Shown here: one piece after another, positions 32,491 to 41,947 of the stretch
Layout: the number at the start of each line of letters is the position of its first letter
Numbering within the stretch: the first letter of the stretch is position 1
Source: JAIRNF01 sp031551125
GTDB taxonomy: Bacteria; Bacteroidota; Bacteroidia; Bacteroidales; UBA932
Length of the DNA stretch: 49,230 bases
Assembly: GCA_031551125.1 (NCBI GenBank)
Contig: JAVBOB010000017.1
Coordinates: forward strand, 1-49,230
Direction of reading: 5' to 3'
Position numbers and translations under genes: made by a program
Notes under the pieces: model-generated
What the model saw: only the letters and a program-made list of their open reading frames with translations
What the model was told of the DNA's origin: nothing
Database searches by the model: none

Positions 32491-34071
32491 ATGAATTTAA
32501 AACAAAAACTTCAGAATTGCGGTAAGGTTGCAGCCATTGGTGCAATTTTAGCAGCAGGCGCTATTGTTCCTCAAAAGGCCGAAGCGCAACAGAAGCAGTC
32601 ACAAGGAAAGCCAAACATTTTGGTAATTTTTGGTGATGACATCGGACAATCAAACGTTAGTGCGTATAGCCGAGGTTTGATGGGATTTACAACACCTAAC
32701 ATTGACCGAATAGGAAATGAAGGAGGGGTGTTTATTCAATACTATGGACAGCAGTCGTGTACTGCCGGTCGTGCAGCATTTATAACAGGACAAAGCCCGT
32801 TCCGTACAGGGCTAACGAAGGTAGGTTTGCCCGGTTCTCCGGTGGGCTTGCAAAAGGAAGACCCCACCATTGCTGAATTTTTAAAGCCGTTGGGCTATAT
32901 GTGTGGGCAGTTTGGTAAAAATCACTTGGGCGACCAAGATAAATTTTTACCGACAGCACACGGATTTGACGAATTTTTCGGTAATCTTTACCACTTAAAT
33001 GCGGAGGAAGAACCTGAAAATCCCGATTATCCAAAAGACCCTGCGTTTAAGAAGGAATTTGGTCCTCGTGGTGTGTTACGCTCTACCGCTGATGGTAAAA
33101 TAGAGGATACAGGCCCTCTTACCAAGAAGCGTATGGAAACTGTTGACGAGGAATTTATGGCTGCAGCGAAAGATTTTATTACTCGCCAGGTAAAGGCCGG
33201 AAAACCTTTCTTCACTTGGTTTAACTCTACCCGCATGCACGTATATACGCACCTGAAACCCAGCTCTGCTGGTAAAACAGGATTGGGGCTACAGGCAGAC
33301 GGTATGACGGAACATGATGGTATGGTAGGTGAGCTGTTGAAGTTATTGGACGATTTGGGAGTTGCCGACAATACCATTGTGATTTATACTACCGATAACG
33401 GTGCGATGAAAAATCAATGGCCAGACGGAGGATCTTCTCCTTTCCGTTCCGAAAAAGATACCAACTGGGAAGGTGCTTACCGTGTGCCGGCGTTAGTTCG
33501 TTGGCCGGGACATATTGCTCCGGGAACTAACTTTACTGGATTATTTTCTGCAGAAGACTGGTTGACTACTTTGGTAGCTGCTGCCGGAGGAAGTCCGACT
33601 TTGAGAGAAGATGCAACGAAAGGGGTAACGGCCGGAAGCAAGACATTCAAAGTACATTTGGATGGTTACAACCAGTTAGATTACCTGACCGGAAAGACTA
33701 ATCAATCGGCACGCTCTGAGTTTGCGTACTTTGATGACGACGGAAATCTGGTGGCTTACCGCGATGTAAGGTATAAATTTATTTTCTCTGCGCAGTATGC
33801 TACCGGAATGGCTGTATGGCGTATGCCGATGACCACTCTTAGGGCGCCGCTTGTGGTTGATCTTCTGTCCGATCCATACGAATATTCTATTGATGGAGCA
33901 GCACAGTATGAAGATTGGCTTTTACATCGTGCGTTTCTGGTACTTCCCGCAGTGGAAAAAGTTGGTAAGTATTTAAGCACTTATAAAGATTTTCCGCCAC
34001 GTCAAAGACCTGCATCATTCTCTATTGATCAAGTTCTTGAAAAGTTGGAAGCTGCTACCTCGTCTCGCTAA
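32491..34071 (+). CDS. Periplasmic sulfatase (arylsulfatase-like, Cys type)
   Basis: 526 residues from the ATG at 32491; 32479 is an alternative start four codons earlier. A signal peptide ends in KAEA before QQKQ. Metal-binding FGDDIG lies near residue 48. The sulfatase signature CTAGRAAFITGQ lies near 90, with Cys as the formylglycine precursor and Ala-Gly in place of the usual Pro-Ser. YTTDNGAMKNQWPDGG further on supplies more active-site residues. It hydrolyses sulfate esters. The locus encodes two kinds of maturase for it. A terminator follows. Confidence 0.9.
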   Translation: MNLKQKLQNCGKVAAIGAILAAGAIVPQKAEAQQKQSQGKPNILVIFGDDIGQSNVSAYSRGLMGFTTPNIDRIGNEGGVFIQYYGQQSCTAGRAAFITGQSPFRTGLTKVGLPGSPVGLQKEDPTIAEFLKPLGYMCGQFGKNHLGDQDKFLPTAHGFDEFFGNLYHLNAEEEPENPDYPKDPAFKKEFGPRGVLRSTADGKIEDTGPLTKKRMETVDEEFMAAAKDFITRQVKAGKPFFTWFNSTRMHVYTHLKPSSAGKTGLGLQADGMTEHDGMVGELLKLLDDLGVADNTIVIYTTDNGAMKNQWPDGGSSPFRSEKDTNWEGAYRVPALVRWPGHIAPGTNFTGLFSAEDWLTTLVAAAGGSPTLREDATKGVTAGSKTFKVHLDGYNQLDYLTGKTNQSARSEFAYFDDDGNLVAYRDVRYKFIFSAQYATGMAVWRMPMTTLRAPLVVDLLSDPYEYSIDGAAQYEDWLLHRAFLVLPAVEKVGKYLSTYKDFPPRQRPASFSIDQVLEKLEAATSSR

Positions 34072-34094
34072 CTATGATATTGTAATATTTTACG

Positions 34095-34130
34095 AACCGT
34101 TCTGTAAATCATTTTGCAGAACGGTTTTAA
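34095..34130 (+). terminator. Terminator after the sulfatase gene
   Basis: AACCGTTCTG pairs with CAGAACGGTT, followed by TTAAT. The T-run is short, so some read-through into the HAD gene is possible. Confidence 0.65.
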
Positions 34131-34154
34131 TACTTAACATCAATACAAAAGGAT

Positions 34155-35138
34155 ATGAAGCGCTATTTACTATTCGGATTTATACTACTTACTGTTTCAT
34201 GTAAGCAAGGTTCTGAGTCATCACAAAAAACAACAGATCCGCTTCCTTCATGGAGTGAAACGGCTACAAAGAAAGCTATTGTTGACTTTGTAAAGCAATC
34301 AACCACTGTAGGTTCTCCTGAGTTTATTCCGGAAGAAGAACGTATTGCTGTATTTGATAACGACGGAACTCTTTGGTGTGAGCAACCGTTGTACTTTGAA
34401 ATGATATATTCGATAGATGCAACTAAAGCCATTGCCGGCAAAAGTGCTGAGCTAATGAAAAAGCCGGAAATAAAAGCGTTAGTGTCCGGTAATAAAGAGG
34501 CATTCTTGAAAACCGGAGAGAAGGGAATCCTGGAAGCATTTGCAATATCTCATACCGCTATAAAGCCGGAACAGTTTGACGAAATGGCTAAGGCTTGGCT
34601 GGATACCGCCAAACATGCACGCTTTGGACGCGCATACGCTCAAATGACATATAAACCAATGGTAGAATTACTGCAATACTTACGAAACAACCAGTTTAAG
34701 ACTTATATAGTGTCTGGAGGCTCTTCTGTATTTGTTCGTAATTTTAGCCAGGCAGCTTATGGTATTCCGCCCGAACAAGTTATTGGAACCATGTTTAAGG
34801 CCGAGTATAAGGATGGCGATATTAGCTTGAAACCTGAGCTGTGGCACAATGATGATAATGTGGGTAAACCCGAAGCTATTTTTCAAATAATAGGGCGCAA
34901 ACCGGTTTTGGCGTTTGGTAATTCCGATGGCGACTTGCAAATGTTACAGTACACGTCAACCAACACACGTCTGAACCTTTGCTTAATTCTTCACCATACC
35001 GATGCTGATAGGGAGTATGCTTACGATAGCTTATCCCACATCGGTCAGCTGAAAAATGCGCTGAAAGAAGGACAGGCTAAGGGTTGGGTTATTGTGGATA
35101 TGAAGAAAGACTTTAATAAGGTATTTTCTTTTGAATAG
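34155..35138 (+). CDS. HAD-family phosphatase lipoprotein
   Basis: 327 residues. The signal peptide ends with LLTVSC (lipobox). The HAD motif I is FDNDGTLWCEQP near residue 70 (DxDxT, nucleophile Asp). SGGSS near 193 is motif II-like, and FGNSDGDLQML near 255 is motif IV. It resembles phosphoserine-phosphatase-like HAD enzymes that are exported. It lies downstream of the sulfatase and may take part in nutrient scavenging with it. The substrate is unknown. Confidence 0.8.
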   Translation: MKRYLLFGFILLTVSCKQGSESSQKTTDPLPSWSETATKKAIVDFVKQSTTVGSPEFIPEEERIAVFDNDGTLWCEQPLYFEMIYSIDATKAIAGKSAELMKKPEIKALVSGNKEAFLKTGEKGILEAFAISHTAIKPEQFDEMAKAWLDTAKHARFGRAYAQMTYKPMVELLQYLRNNQFKTYIVSGGSSVFVRNFSQAAYGIPPEQVIGTMFKAEYKDGDISLKPELWHNDDNVGKPEAIFQIIGRKPVLAFGNSDGDLQMLQYTSTNTRLNLCLILHHTDADREYAYDSLSHIGQLKNALKEGQAKGWVIVDMKKDFNKVFSFE

Positions 35139-35212
35139 AAGTTTTGGTGCAGAGACTTGTGCTACCCACGCATGTTCTGTGCCATTATATTGCAAACTAC
35201 ATATCAGGAGTT

Positions 35213-36175
35213 ATGACAAACCTTGAACAAATACAAATTCTTAAAGAGAATATCGGGAAGAGTATTGTAGGACAAGAACAGGTAGTATCGAAAATACTTA
35301 TTGCACTTCTTACAGATGGAAATGTTTTGCTGGAAGGTATGCCCGGATTGGCTAAAACCCGTGCAGTAAAAAGCCTTGCTGCGAATTTAGATTGTAAGCT
35401 AAGCCGTATTCAGTTTACGCCTGATTTGTTGCCGTCAGATGTTACCGGAACGGAAGTATATCAACCGCAAAATGCGAGTAACCCTTTTCAGTTTCAACCC
35501 GGGCCTATTTTTGGCAACTTAATACTAGCCGACGAAATAAACCGTGCTCCGGCTAAGGTTCAGTCTGCATTGTTGGAGGCAATGGAGGAGCGACAGGTCT
35601 CTGTTGCAGGTAAAACATACAAAATGGAGCCACTTTTTATGGTTTTGGCAACCCAAAATCCGGTGGAGCAGGAGGGAACTTATCCGCTACCTGAAGCACA
35701 GCTAGACCGTTTTATTATGAAGATACTGATTGACTATCCCAGCGCTGAAGAAGAGGCTAAGGTTGTAGAGCTGGTAAGAAATGAAAGTAAGGGTGATGCT
35801 GTTAAGCCTACTCCTGTTAGCCAGCAAGCCATTCATGATGCGCGTAAAAAAATTAATGAAGTAGAGGTGAGTTCGGCGGCAGAAAAGTATATGGTTGATT
35901 TAGTTTCGGCAACCCGTTATCCTGATAAGTACAGTAAGGACTTAGCCCGTTGGATTAGCTATGGGGCAAGCCCTCGCGGAACAATAGCTCTGGATAAGTG
36001 CTCAAGAGTGGTGGCATGGCTTGACGGTCGCAAAAGCGTTACTCCCGATGATACCCGATACATTGTTCATGATGTGTTGAGGCATCGCCTGATTCTCAGC
36101 TACGAGGCAAATGCCGACAGGCTAACCGCGAATGCTGTTATTGATGCGCTTTTGAAAAATGTAGCAGTAATTTAG
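35213..36175 (+). CDS. moxR: MoxR-type AAA+ ATPase of the Bat operon
   Basis: 320 residues from the ATG at 35213, which has CAGGAG a few bases upstream. The longer frame from 35144 is probably spurious. Walker A is degenerate, GMPGLAKTR near 48. Walker B is ILADEINRAPAKVQSALLEAM near 108 (partly quoted), followed by sensor ATQNPVEQEGTYPLPEAQLDRF. MoxR proteins act as chaperone-like ATPases with von Willebrand factor A proteins. It opens the moxR-DUF58-bat operon known in Bacteroides as linked to aerotolerance. Confidence 0.9.
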   Translation: MTNLEQIQILKENIGKSIVGQEQVVSKILIALLTDGNVLLEGMPGLAKTRAVKSLAANLDCKLSRIQFTPDLLPSDVTGTEVYQPQNASNPFQFQPGPIFGNLILADEINRAPAKVQSALLEAMEERQVSVAGKTYKMEPLFMVLATQNPVEQEGTYPLPEAQLDRFIMKILIDYPSAEEEAKVVELVRNESKGDAVKPTPVSQQAIHDARKKINEVEVSSAAEKYMVDLVSATRYPDKYSKDLARWISYGASPRGTIALDKCSRVVAWLDGRKSVTPDDTRYIVHDVLRHRLILSYEANADRLTANAVIDALLKNVAVI

Positions 36176-36258
36176 TTGTTGATTTGTTTATTTGATTAAT
36201 TCTTTTGTACAGGTTGTATCGATGCAATTATGTCTTGATACCTGATACTTTCAAAAAA

Positions 36259-37191
36259 ATGAATGCTCCTGTTGAGATAGCAACTACGCTTGACGACCTT
36301 ATGCGGGTTGAATATATGGTACAATCGGGAACAATTTTACCCGACAGGCCTATCTATTCTATTCTTACCGGACGTCACCCTGCAAAAATGCGCGGACGTG
36401 GGTTGGATTTCGAAGAAGTTCGGCAATACGTGGCCGGTGATGATATTCGTCATATTGATTGGAGGGTTACAGCCCGTACCAACCAAACCTTCTCCAAGAT
36501 TTTTAATGAGGAGAAGGAGCGTCCTACATTTACCCTATTAGACCAAAGCGCCGTTATGTTTTTCGGCTCGCAGCGTTACGTTAAATCGGTAACGGCAGCT
36601 CATATAGCAGCGTTGACAGCATTTTATACCATTAAGCGAGGCGACCGTTTTGGCGGCCTGATTTTCAGCGAAGAGGGGCATGACTATGTAGTACCTAAGC
36701 GCAGTAAATCTTTAGTTCAACACTTTTTACAGCTGATAGTTGAGCGTAACAATTCTTTGCTACAGCGTAAAACAGTAAAGAATAATACGAATTTACTTAA
36801 TGAAATGCTGCAGCGAACGCAGCTGGCCGTTACGCATGATTATGTAGTTGTTATTATAACGAACATCCTGATGATGGATGACGAGAGTAAGCGCTACTTG
36901 CGTTCAATAGCCTTACATAATAACATTATCATCGTTCATATAGAAGACCCTATGGATAAAATACTTCCGGCAGGAAAGCTGGTTTTATCGGATGGTGAAC
37001 GACAGATACTATGGAATAGTCAAAAAAATAGCGTGGGGGCAAAATACTCCTCTGACTATGAACATCGTCTATTTGCGCTAACAGAAGAGTTCCGCCGTTA
37101 TGGAATTCCGGTATCGGTAATTGATACGGTGAGACCTGTGGAGGAGCAGGTTGTTGAGCGAATAGGCTGGAATTTGAAGTCAAAAGTTTAG
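36259..37191 (+). CDS. DUF58 protein of the Bat operon
   Basis: 310 residues from the ATG at 36259; the frame opens at a TTG at 36205. The DUF58 hallmark GRGLDFEEVRQYVAGDDIRHIDWRVTAR (partly quoted) lies near residue 50, followed by a von Willebrand A-like fold starting at FTLLDQSAVM. No membrane segment is seen. These proteins accompany MoxR ATPases. The next gene starts 2 bases after the stop. Confidence 0.88.
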   Translation: MNAPVEIATTLDDLMRVEYMVQSGTILPDRPIYSILTGRHPAKMRGRGLDFEEVRQYVAGDDIRHIDWRVTARTNQTFSKIFNEEKERPTFTLLDQSAVMFFGSQRYVKSVTAAHIAALTAFYTIKRGDRFGGLIFSEEGHDYVVPKRSKSLVQHFLQLIVERNNSLLQRKTVKNNTNLLNEMLQRTQLAVTHDYVVVIITNILMMDDESKRYLRSIALHNNIIIVHIEDPMDKILPAGKLVLSDGERQILWNSQKNSVGAKYSSDYEHRLFALTEEFRRYGIPVSVIDTVRPVEEQVVERIGWNLKSKV

Positions 37192-37193
37192 CA

Positions 37194-37691
37194 ATGACGG
37201 ACAGCATACCCACACTTGGACAAGTTATAGAGCCGCCTCCTGTACCTTTTACATTTGAGGCTCCGGGCTGGTATGTTGCAGGTGGCGTAGCCATAATATT
37301 GCTACTTGCTTGTGCTGTGCTTATAGTTCGTCATAGCTATAAAAACAGATATAGAAGAATAGCTGTAAAACGGCTACTGCAACAACAATCGGAGTTTGTT
37401 AGCCAACAAAGGTTTTCCGACTTAGCATACGCAGCCAATATGCTAATGAAGCAGATTTGTATTCGCCTCTACTCAAGAGACGCTTGTGCCGATTTGAGAG
37501 GAAAAGAGTGGTTGAAATTTCTGAATAAAACATCAGGACGCAATATTTTTGAGGCCGGAGATGACAAAATACTAACATCTCTTTACTTAGTGGAAGATGG
37601 TATAGGCGAACAGGAGGCCAAAGATTTTGTAAGTAGTACCATAGAATGGATAAAGAAGCATAAGCACCATGCCGTTGGACGTAGTAAATAA
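37194..37691 (+). CDS. Bat-operon membrane protein with one N-terminal helix (DUF4381-like)
   Basis: 165 residues. A proline-rich start (IEPPPVPFTFEAPGWYVAGG) leads to one transmembrane helix near residues 28-50. A cytoplasmic helical domain follows (RRIAVKRLLQQQSEFVSQQ, LAYAANMLMKQICIRLYSRD). Position and layout fit the DUF4381-type component found between DUF58 and batA genes. It overlaps the batA start by 23 bases, suggesting translational coupling. The function is inferred from context only. Confidence 0.7.
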   Translation: MTDSIPTLGQVIEPPPVPFTFEAPGWYVAGGVAIILLLACAVLIVRHSYKNRYRRIAVKRLLQQQSEFVSQQRFSDLAYAANMLMKQICIRLYSRDACADLRGKEWLKFLNKTSGRNIFEAGDDKILTSLYLVEDGIGEQEAKDFVSSTIEWIKKHKHHAVGRSK

Positions 37692-38676
37692 CACGCATTT
37701 CGAAATAGCCCATAAATGGGTATTTTTATTGTTGCCGTTGCCGTTGTTGGTGTACTGGTTGCTGCCTCCTTTGCATAAAAAACGTTCGGCATTGCTGGCT
37801 CCGTTTTTTGGGAGAGCTTCAGAAGTTTCCGGACAGCGTCCCAAACGCAATGCGTGGATTTCCCGTAAAAGTTTGCTTTCATGGATTGTACTCAGCTTAT
37901 GCTGGATTCTTTTGTTAGCGGCAGCATCATCGCCCCAGCTGGTTGGCCAACCGGGGAAAAAAATCAGAACAGTGCGTAGCTTCCTGATAGCCTCCGACAT
38001 TTCTTTTAGTATGGCGCAAAGAGACTGGTCGGTTAACGGTAAGCAGATGACACGTTGGGAGGCAGTTAAGTTTTTGATGAAAGACTTTGTAAAGGAACGC
38101 AAAAGCGACCAGATAGGCTTGGAAATGTTTGCTACACACGCTTACCTGCAAGCGCCGCTAACAACAGACTTGGGGTCAATTACGTGGCTGTTAGACCAAA
38201 CAGAGGTAGGTATGGCCGGACAGATGACGAGTATTGGAGAAGCGATAGCCTTTGGAATTAAAATATTCCGTCAGGATACCATAAAACAACGGGTAATGCT
38301 ACTTATGACTGATGGTGTTGACGGAGGTTCGGATATTTTACCGCTGGATGCGGCGGAAGCTGCCAAGCGTGACAGCATTATCATTTATACGCTCGGTATA
38401 GGAAATAGCACAAGCGGGGGCTATGCTATCGATGAAAAGTTACTGACACAAATTGCTGAAACAACAGGTGGTAAATACTTTAGAGCTGATAGCCAAAATG
38501 AAATGCAGCAGGTGTATGCTGAGCTGAATAAGCTACAGCCTATTGTATATGAAGAGGAAACTTATAAACCAATAGTATTACTTTACATGTATCCGCTCGG
38601 CACTGTTATTATATTGGCATTGGTATTCTACTTGTTTAGCGGAATTATAAACTGGATAAAGGGTAGAATGGCGTGA
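37669..38676 (+). CDS. batA: BatA: von Willebrand factor A membrane protein
   Basis: 335 residues. The N-terminal BatA segment (HKWVFLLLPLPLLVYWLLPP) and a second helix near 65-85 are membrane-spanning. A VWA domain follows with metal site DISFS near 109 in place of the usual DxSxS with Gly, and LLMTDGVDGGSD near 205. A last helix lies near 305-325. Bat proteins are envelope proteins that support aerotolerance or stress resistance in Bacteroides, and the mechanism is not established. The stop overlaps the GTG start of the next gene (GTGA). Confidence 0.85.
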   Translation: MPLDVVNNTHFEIAHKWVFLLLPLPLLVYWLLPPLHKKRSALLAPFFGRASEVSGQRPKRNAWISRKSLLSWIVLSLCWILLLAAASSPQLVGQPGKKIRTVRSFLIASDISFSMAQRDWSVNGKQMTRWEAVKFLMKDFVKERKSDQIGLEMFATHAYLQAPLTTDLGSITWLLDQTEVGMAGQMTSIGEAIAFGIKIFRQDTIKQRVMLLMTDGVDGGSDILPLDAAEAAKRDSIIIYTLGIGNSTSGGYAIDEKLLTQIAETTGGKYFRADSQNEMQQVYAELNKLQPIVYEEETYKPIVLLYMYPLGTVIILALVFYLFSGIINWIKGRMA

Positions 38677-40412
38677 GAGAGTTTATTCAAATATTGGAAT
38701 CGTTCAATATCCATGCTTTTCACTTCCTGAGACCGTGGGCGTTGTGGCTGTTCATTCCTTTACTTTTGGTTGTCGCAATTTTACTATTGAGTAACCGGGA
38801 GCAGAAAAAATGGAAGCACATTATTGCTCAGGCATTGCGTCCTTTCATGTTTAGTGGGGGAAATCCTAAGGCAATAATTTTTCCGTTACTTTTAATGGTA
38901 GTAAGCTTAAGCTGTATGATTCTGGCTTTAGCCGGGCCTACATGGAAAAAACGTAATATTCCTGAAGAAAAAATTCCTGCGGTTGTTTTAATCTCGCTGG
39001 ACTTATCGAAATCCATGCTGGCTACGGATATACAGCCCTCTCGCTTAGAGCGGGCAAAGCTCAAGATAGATGATTTTCTTAATGCAAATCCGCGAGCACG
39101 TGCCGGGCTTATTGCTTATGCAGGAACACCACATATTGTTTTGCCATTTACGAGCGACTATAAGCTGGTGAAATTTCATGCTGCCAGCCTGTATAATTGG
39201 GCTATGCCTGTGCAAGGTACCGATATGGCGTTGAATATAGGATTGATAGATACGCTGATGAATAGGGTAGAAGCACCAAGTACCATACTGTTAATGACGG
39301 ATGTAATTGACGATGCGGAGGCCTCGCTTTTATCCGATTACGTAAACAATTCTATTCACAGGCTGGAAATTTTGCTGTTTTCTACTACGGAAGGAGCGCC
39401 TGTTCCGGGCGTAGCCGGAGTAATATCAAAACAATCGCAATCGGCGTTGAATAACCTGTCTCAAAATAAGAAGATAAATATTACCACGATAACGCTGGAT
39501 AAGTCGGATGTGGAAGGTATAGCCAAACGCATTAGTGATAGCTTGGTATATGAGAAAGACAAGAAAAAGGATGCGCAGGAGTGGGACGACATGGGCTGGT
39601 TGTTGCTGATTCCCTCCATAATTATTGCGCTGTTCTGGTTCCGTAAAGGATGGGTGGTGCAATGGTGCCTAGTTCCTTTTGTACTGGTTACTTTCACCTC
39701 ATGCGGAGTAGAAGGAAAACACCCCGACTGGTGGTATTCAAAAGATTATCAAGGGGAGAAGTGGTATGAAAAGGGAGATTACGAAAAGGCCGCAGATTTA
39801 TTTACCGATGTACCTCATAAGGCCGCGGCGTATTTTAAAGCCGGAGACTACCAATCGGTAGTGGAGCTGTTGGCTGACGATACAACCGCAGTGGGAGAAT
39901 ATAATTATGGTCTGGCAATGGCTAAGCTGGGCTACTATGATGAGGCTATCTCTGCCTTTAAAAGTGCTGCAATACAAGATAAATCGCTAGAAGAAAGTGT
40001 GAGAAAAAACATCAGCGCGGCACAGTGGATGAAGGGGCAGGCAGATAGTGTTATGCGTTTCCGCCCTCACGCAAGTAATGCTATTGATAGCATCTTAAAG
40101 AAGACGGAGAAAGGGAAACTCAAGGAACGAAAGCCACAGACGGAAGACGAGCAGCTGTCATCAGATACTGAAGTGAAGAAATTACCTACAACGGGTGACA
40201 GGTTGAGTGATGAAACAGAAAGTAATATTCATCGTGGAAAAGAACAGAAATTTCCGCCAAAGGATTTCAAAATGGATAAGCAGGAGCCCATTGAAATAAA
40301 GGTGCTGATGCAAAAAACAAATGCTGACCCCGGAGAGTTTCTCCACCGGAGGTTTGAGATACAAAAACAGCGTTACTATCCGAATGTAGTACAGGGAAAG
40401 GAAGCATGGTAA
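38673..40412 (+). CDS. batB: BatB-BatC fusion: VWA domain plus TPR domain
   Basis: 579 residues with a GTG start overlapping the batA stop. The first half is BatB-like: membrane helices near 24-45 and 70-95, then a VWA domain with SLDLSKSM near 114 and LLMTDVIDD. A third helix near 305-345 ends in FTSC. The second half (about 355-450) contains TPR-like repeats (WYEKGDYEKAADLF, YNYGLAMAKLGYYDEAISAF), as in BatC. A charged, low-complexity tail follows. In many relatives batB and batC are separate genes. It overlaps batD by 7 bases. Confidence 0.85.
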   Translation: MREFIQILESFNIHAFHFLRPWALWLFIPLLLVVAILLLSNREQKKWKHIIAQALRPFMFSGGNPKAIIFPLLLMVVSLSCMILALAGPTWKKRNIPEEKIPAVVLISLDLSKSMLATDIQPSRLERAKLKIDDFLNANPRARAGLIAYAGTPHIVLPFTSDYKLVKFHAASLYNWAMPVQGTDMALNIGLIDTLMNRVEAPSTILLMTDVIDDAEASLLSDYVNNSIHRLEILLFSTTEGAPVPGVAGVISKQSQSALNNLSQNKKINITTITLDKSDVEGIAKRISDSLVYEKDKKKDAQEWDDMGWLLLIPSIIIALFWFRKGWVVQWCLVPFVLVTFTSCGVEGKHPDWWYSKDYQGEKWYEKGDYEKAADLFTDVPHKAAAYFKAGDYQSVVELLADDTTAVGEYNYGLAMAKLGYYDEAISAFKSAAIQDKSLEESVRKNISAAQWMKGQADSVMRFRPHASNAIDSILKKTEKGKLKERKPQTEDEQLSSDTEVKKLPTTGDRLSDETESNIHRGKEQKFPPKDFKMDKQEPIEIKVLMQKTNADPGEFLHRRFEIQKQRYYPNVVQGKEAW

Positions 40413-41725
40413 AGCAAATAAACATAGTAGGAATTGTACTTATTTTACTGCTTTTATTTACGGCTAAAACGGTAAATGCACAGGTATATGCCAACGTAGA
40501 GCTGAGCAAAAGGTCGGTATATGTACAGCAACCATTTCGCGTAAACATTACCGTTTATACGAAAACATGGTTTACCGCACCCTTAGAGTTTGCTAACCTG
40601 CAAATACCAAATGCGTTTATTATTCCCTTCGATAAAACACAACCCGGCATGTTTACTATGGGTGGTAAGCAATATCCGGGAGTGCAGTTTTACTATATTG
40701 TTTTCCCCTACAAGCCGGGAGAGTTTACTATTCCCTCGTTGGAAATTATGGCGCAAAGTCCGCCGGAGGGAAGTTCTACCGCCAGAAAGGTTACTATCCA
40801 TACCCAAGAGCAACGCTATACAGTAAGAGATGTGCCTGAAAATTTGAAAGATAAAGGTGAGTGGTTTGTTGCTAAAAGTGTTTCATTGAAAGAAATCTGG
40901 AGCCCTGCACTGAAAAATTTAAAAATAGGGGATGTGGTCAAAAGAACTATTATCATCAATGCTCAAGGTACGCTACCACAGTTTATACCGGATTTGTCGG
41001 AACGCGAAGGAGTAGCTTGGGCCAGCACATACCCGCAAACACCCGTACTTCTTGATACGCGCGGGGGAGGAGATGTTAACGGGCGAAGCACGCAAACAAT
41101 TACTTACCTGTTGGAAAAGCAGGGAACGTTTACGGTGCCTGCCGTTACGCTATCTTATTGGAATCCTTACACCGGAAAAATTCATACAGAATCAACCAAA
41201 GCAGAAAATATAGCTGTTGCCGATAATCCTAATTTGGGTATTCTTACTTCGCTTAAAGATAGCTTGAGTACAACAGTTGCCATCGGCAAGGATGTTGTGC
41301 AAAGTAAAGCGCCTTTTCTTATTTTAGGTATGAGGTGGTACGTATTCGGTGGAATAGCTATTGCTTTTGTATTGCTATTTCTTTTTTTCTACAAAAGAGC
41401 AAAACGATTGTATTTAAAACTTAAAAACCGCAGAGAACGCTATAAGCAAAGCGAAGCATACTTGTTTAGGCGGTTCATGCGCTCGGATGTTCAGCCGAAA
41501 CAATTCCTTTCCGCCCTGTACAGCTGGTGGGATAGTATAGTACGTAAACCTTCATCATCTATCGGCTCATCTTTAAAAGAAATGAAGTTGAGCGACGAAG
41601 AAGCAGAAGTAAAATCTTATTTTGCTAATGTTTTCACCGGAAAAGCGAGTAATGATACTACCCGTATTAAAAAGATGATGAAGAAAATCAGAGGGATATA
41701 TACTCGCAAACCTATTCGGATGTAG
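40406..41725 (+). CDS. batD: BatD: exported beta-domain membrane protein
   Basis: 439 residues. A signal peptide ends near TVNAQ. The long periplasmic region begins with VELSKRSVYVQQPFRVNITV, typical of BatD (oxygen-tolerance protein family), and has Ig-like beta segments. One membrane helix lies near 310-330, followed by a basic cytoplasmic helix region. It overlaps the batB/C stop by 7 bases and is the last gene of the operon seen here. No batE is present. A long inverted repeat follows 20 bases after the stop. Confidence 0.85.
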   Translation: MVKQINIVGIVLILLLLFTAKTVNAQVYANVELSKRSVYVQQPFRVNITVYTKTWFTAPLEFANLQIPNAFIIPFDKTQPGMFTMGGKQYPGVQFYYIVFPYKPGEFTIPSLEIMAQSPPEGSSTARKVTIHTQEQRYTVRDVPENLKDKGEWFVAKSVSLKEIWSPALKNLKIGDVVKRTIIINAQGTLPQFIPDLSEREGVAWASTYPQTPVLLDTRGGGDVNGRSTQTITYLLEKQGTFTVPAVTLSYWNPYTGKIHTESTKAENIAVADNPNLGILTSLKDSLSTTVAIGKDVVQSKAPFLILGMRWYVFGGIAIAFVLLFLFFYKRAKRLYLKLKNRRERYKQSEAYLFRRFMRSDVQPKQFLSALYSWWDSIVRKPSSSIGSSLKEMKLSDEEAEVKSYFANVFTGKASNDTTRIKKMMKKIRGIYTRKPIRM

Positions 41726-41745
41726 AGTGTAATTACAATAAAAGC

Positions 41746-41812
41746 CGTCATTGCTAGCGAAGCGAAGCAATCTGTTTATTCAAGAGATTGCTTCGCTTCG
41801 CTCGCAATGACG
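41746..41812. repeat. REP-like long palindrome after batD
   Basis: Two 28-base arms match at 27 positions around an 11-base loop. The outer arms read CGTCATTGC...GCAATGACG and the inner parts AGCGAAGCGAAGCAATCT and its complement. This GCGAAGC-type palindrome resembles dispersed extragenic repeats found in many genomes. It may also end the bat transcript, though no T-run follows. Confidence 0.75.
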
Positions 41813-41892
41813 ATTTGATTCAGCAGTAGTTTTACAATTTGCTAACGTGCGTTACAAACATTCGCTAGTTGGTGCATTTCAAAGTAAATAGC

Positions 41893-41900
41893 TATCTTTG
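41893..41900 (+). promoter_or_regulatory. -7 box of the ABC-F gene
   Basis: TATCTTTG, exact TAnnTTTG match, 131 bases before the ABC-F start, implying a leader of about 120 nt. Confidence 0.7.
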
Positions 41901-41924
41901 CATCCTAATTTAATACTCACACCA

Positions 41925-41942
41925 ATGAAATTGAACAATTAA
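41925..41942 (+). CDS. Putative leader peptide MKLNN upstream of the ABC-F gene
   Basis: A five-codon ORF (ATG AAA TTG AAC AAT TAA) begins about 18 bases after the expected transcription start and ends just before a series of alternative stem-loops. Leader peptides of this kind control several ABC-F antibiotic-resistance genes by ribosome stalling. That it is translated is an inference. Confidence 0.4.
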   Translation: MKLNN

Positions 41943-41947
41943 TAGTT

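Noticed and set aside
35144..35212. Longer start for the MoxR gene
   Set aside because: The extra 23 residues do not look like MoxR, and a CAGGAG site precedes the ATG at 35213.
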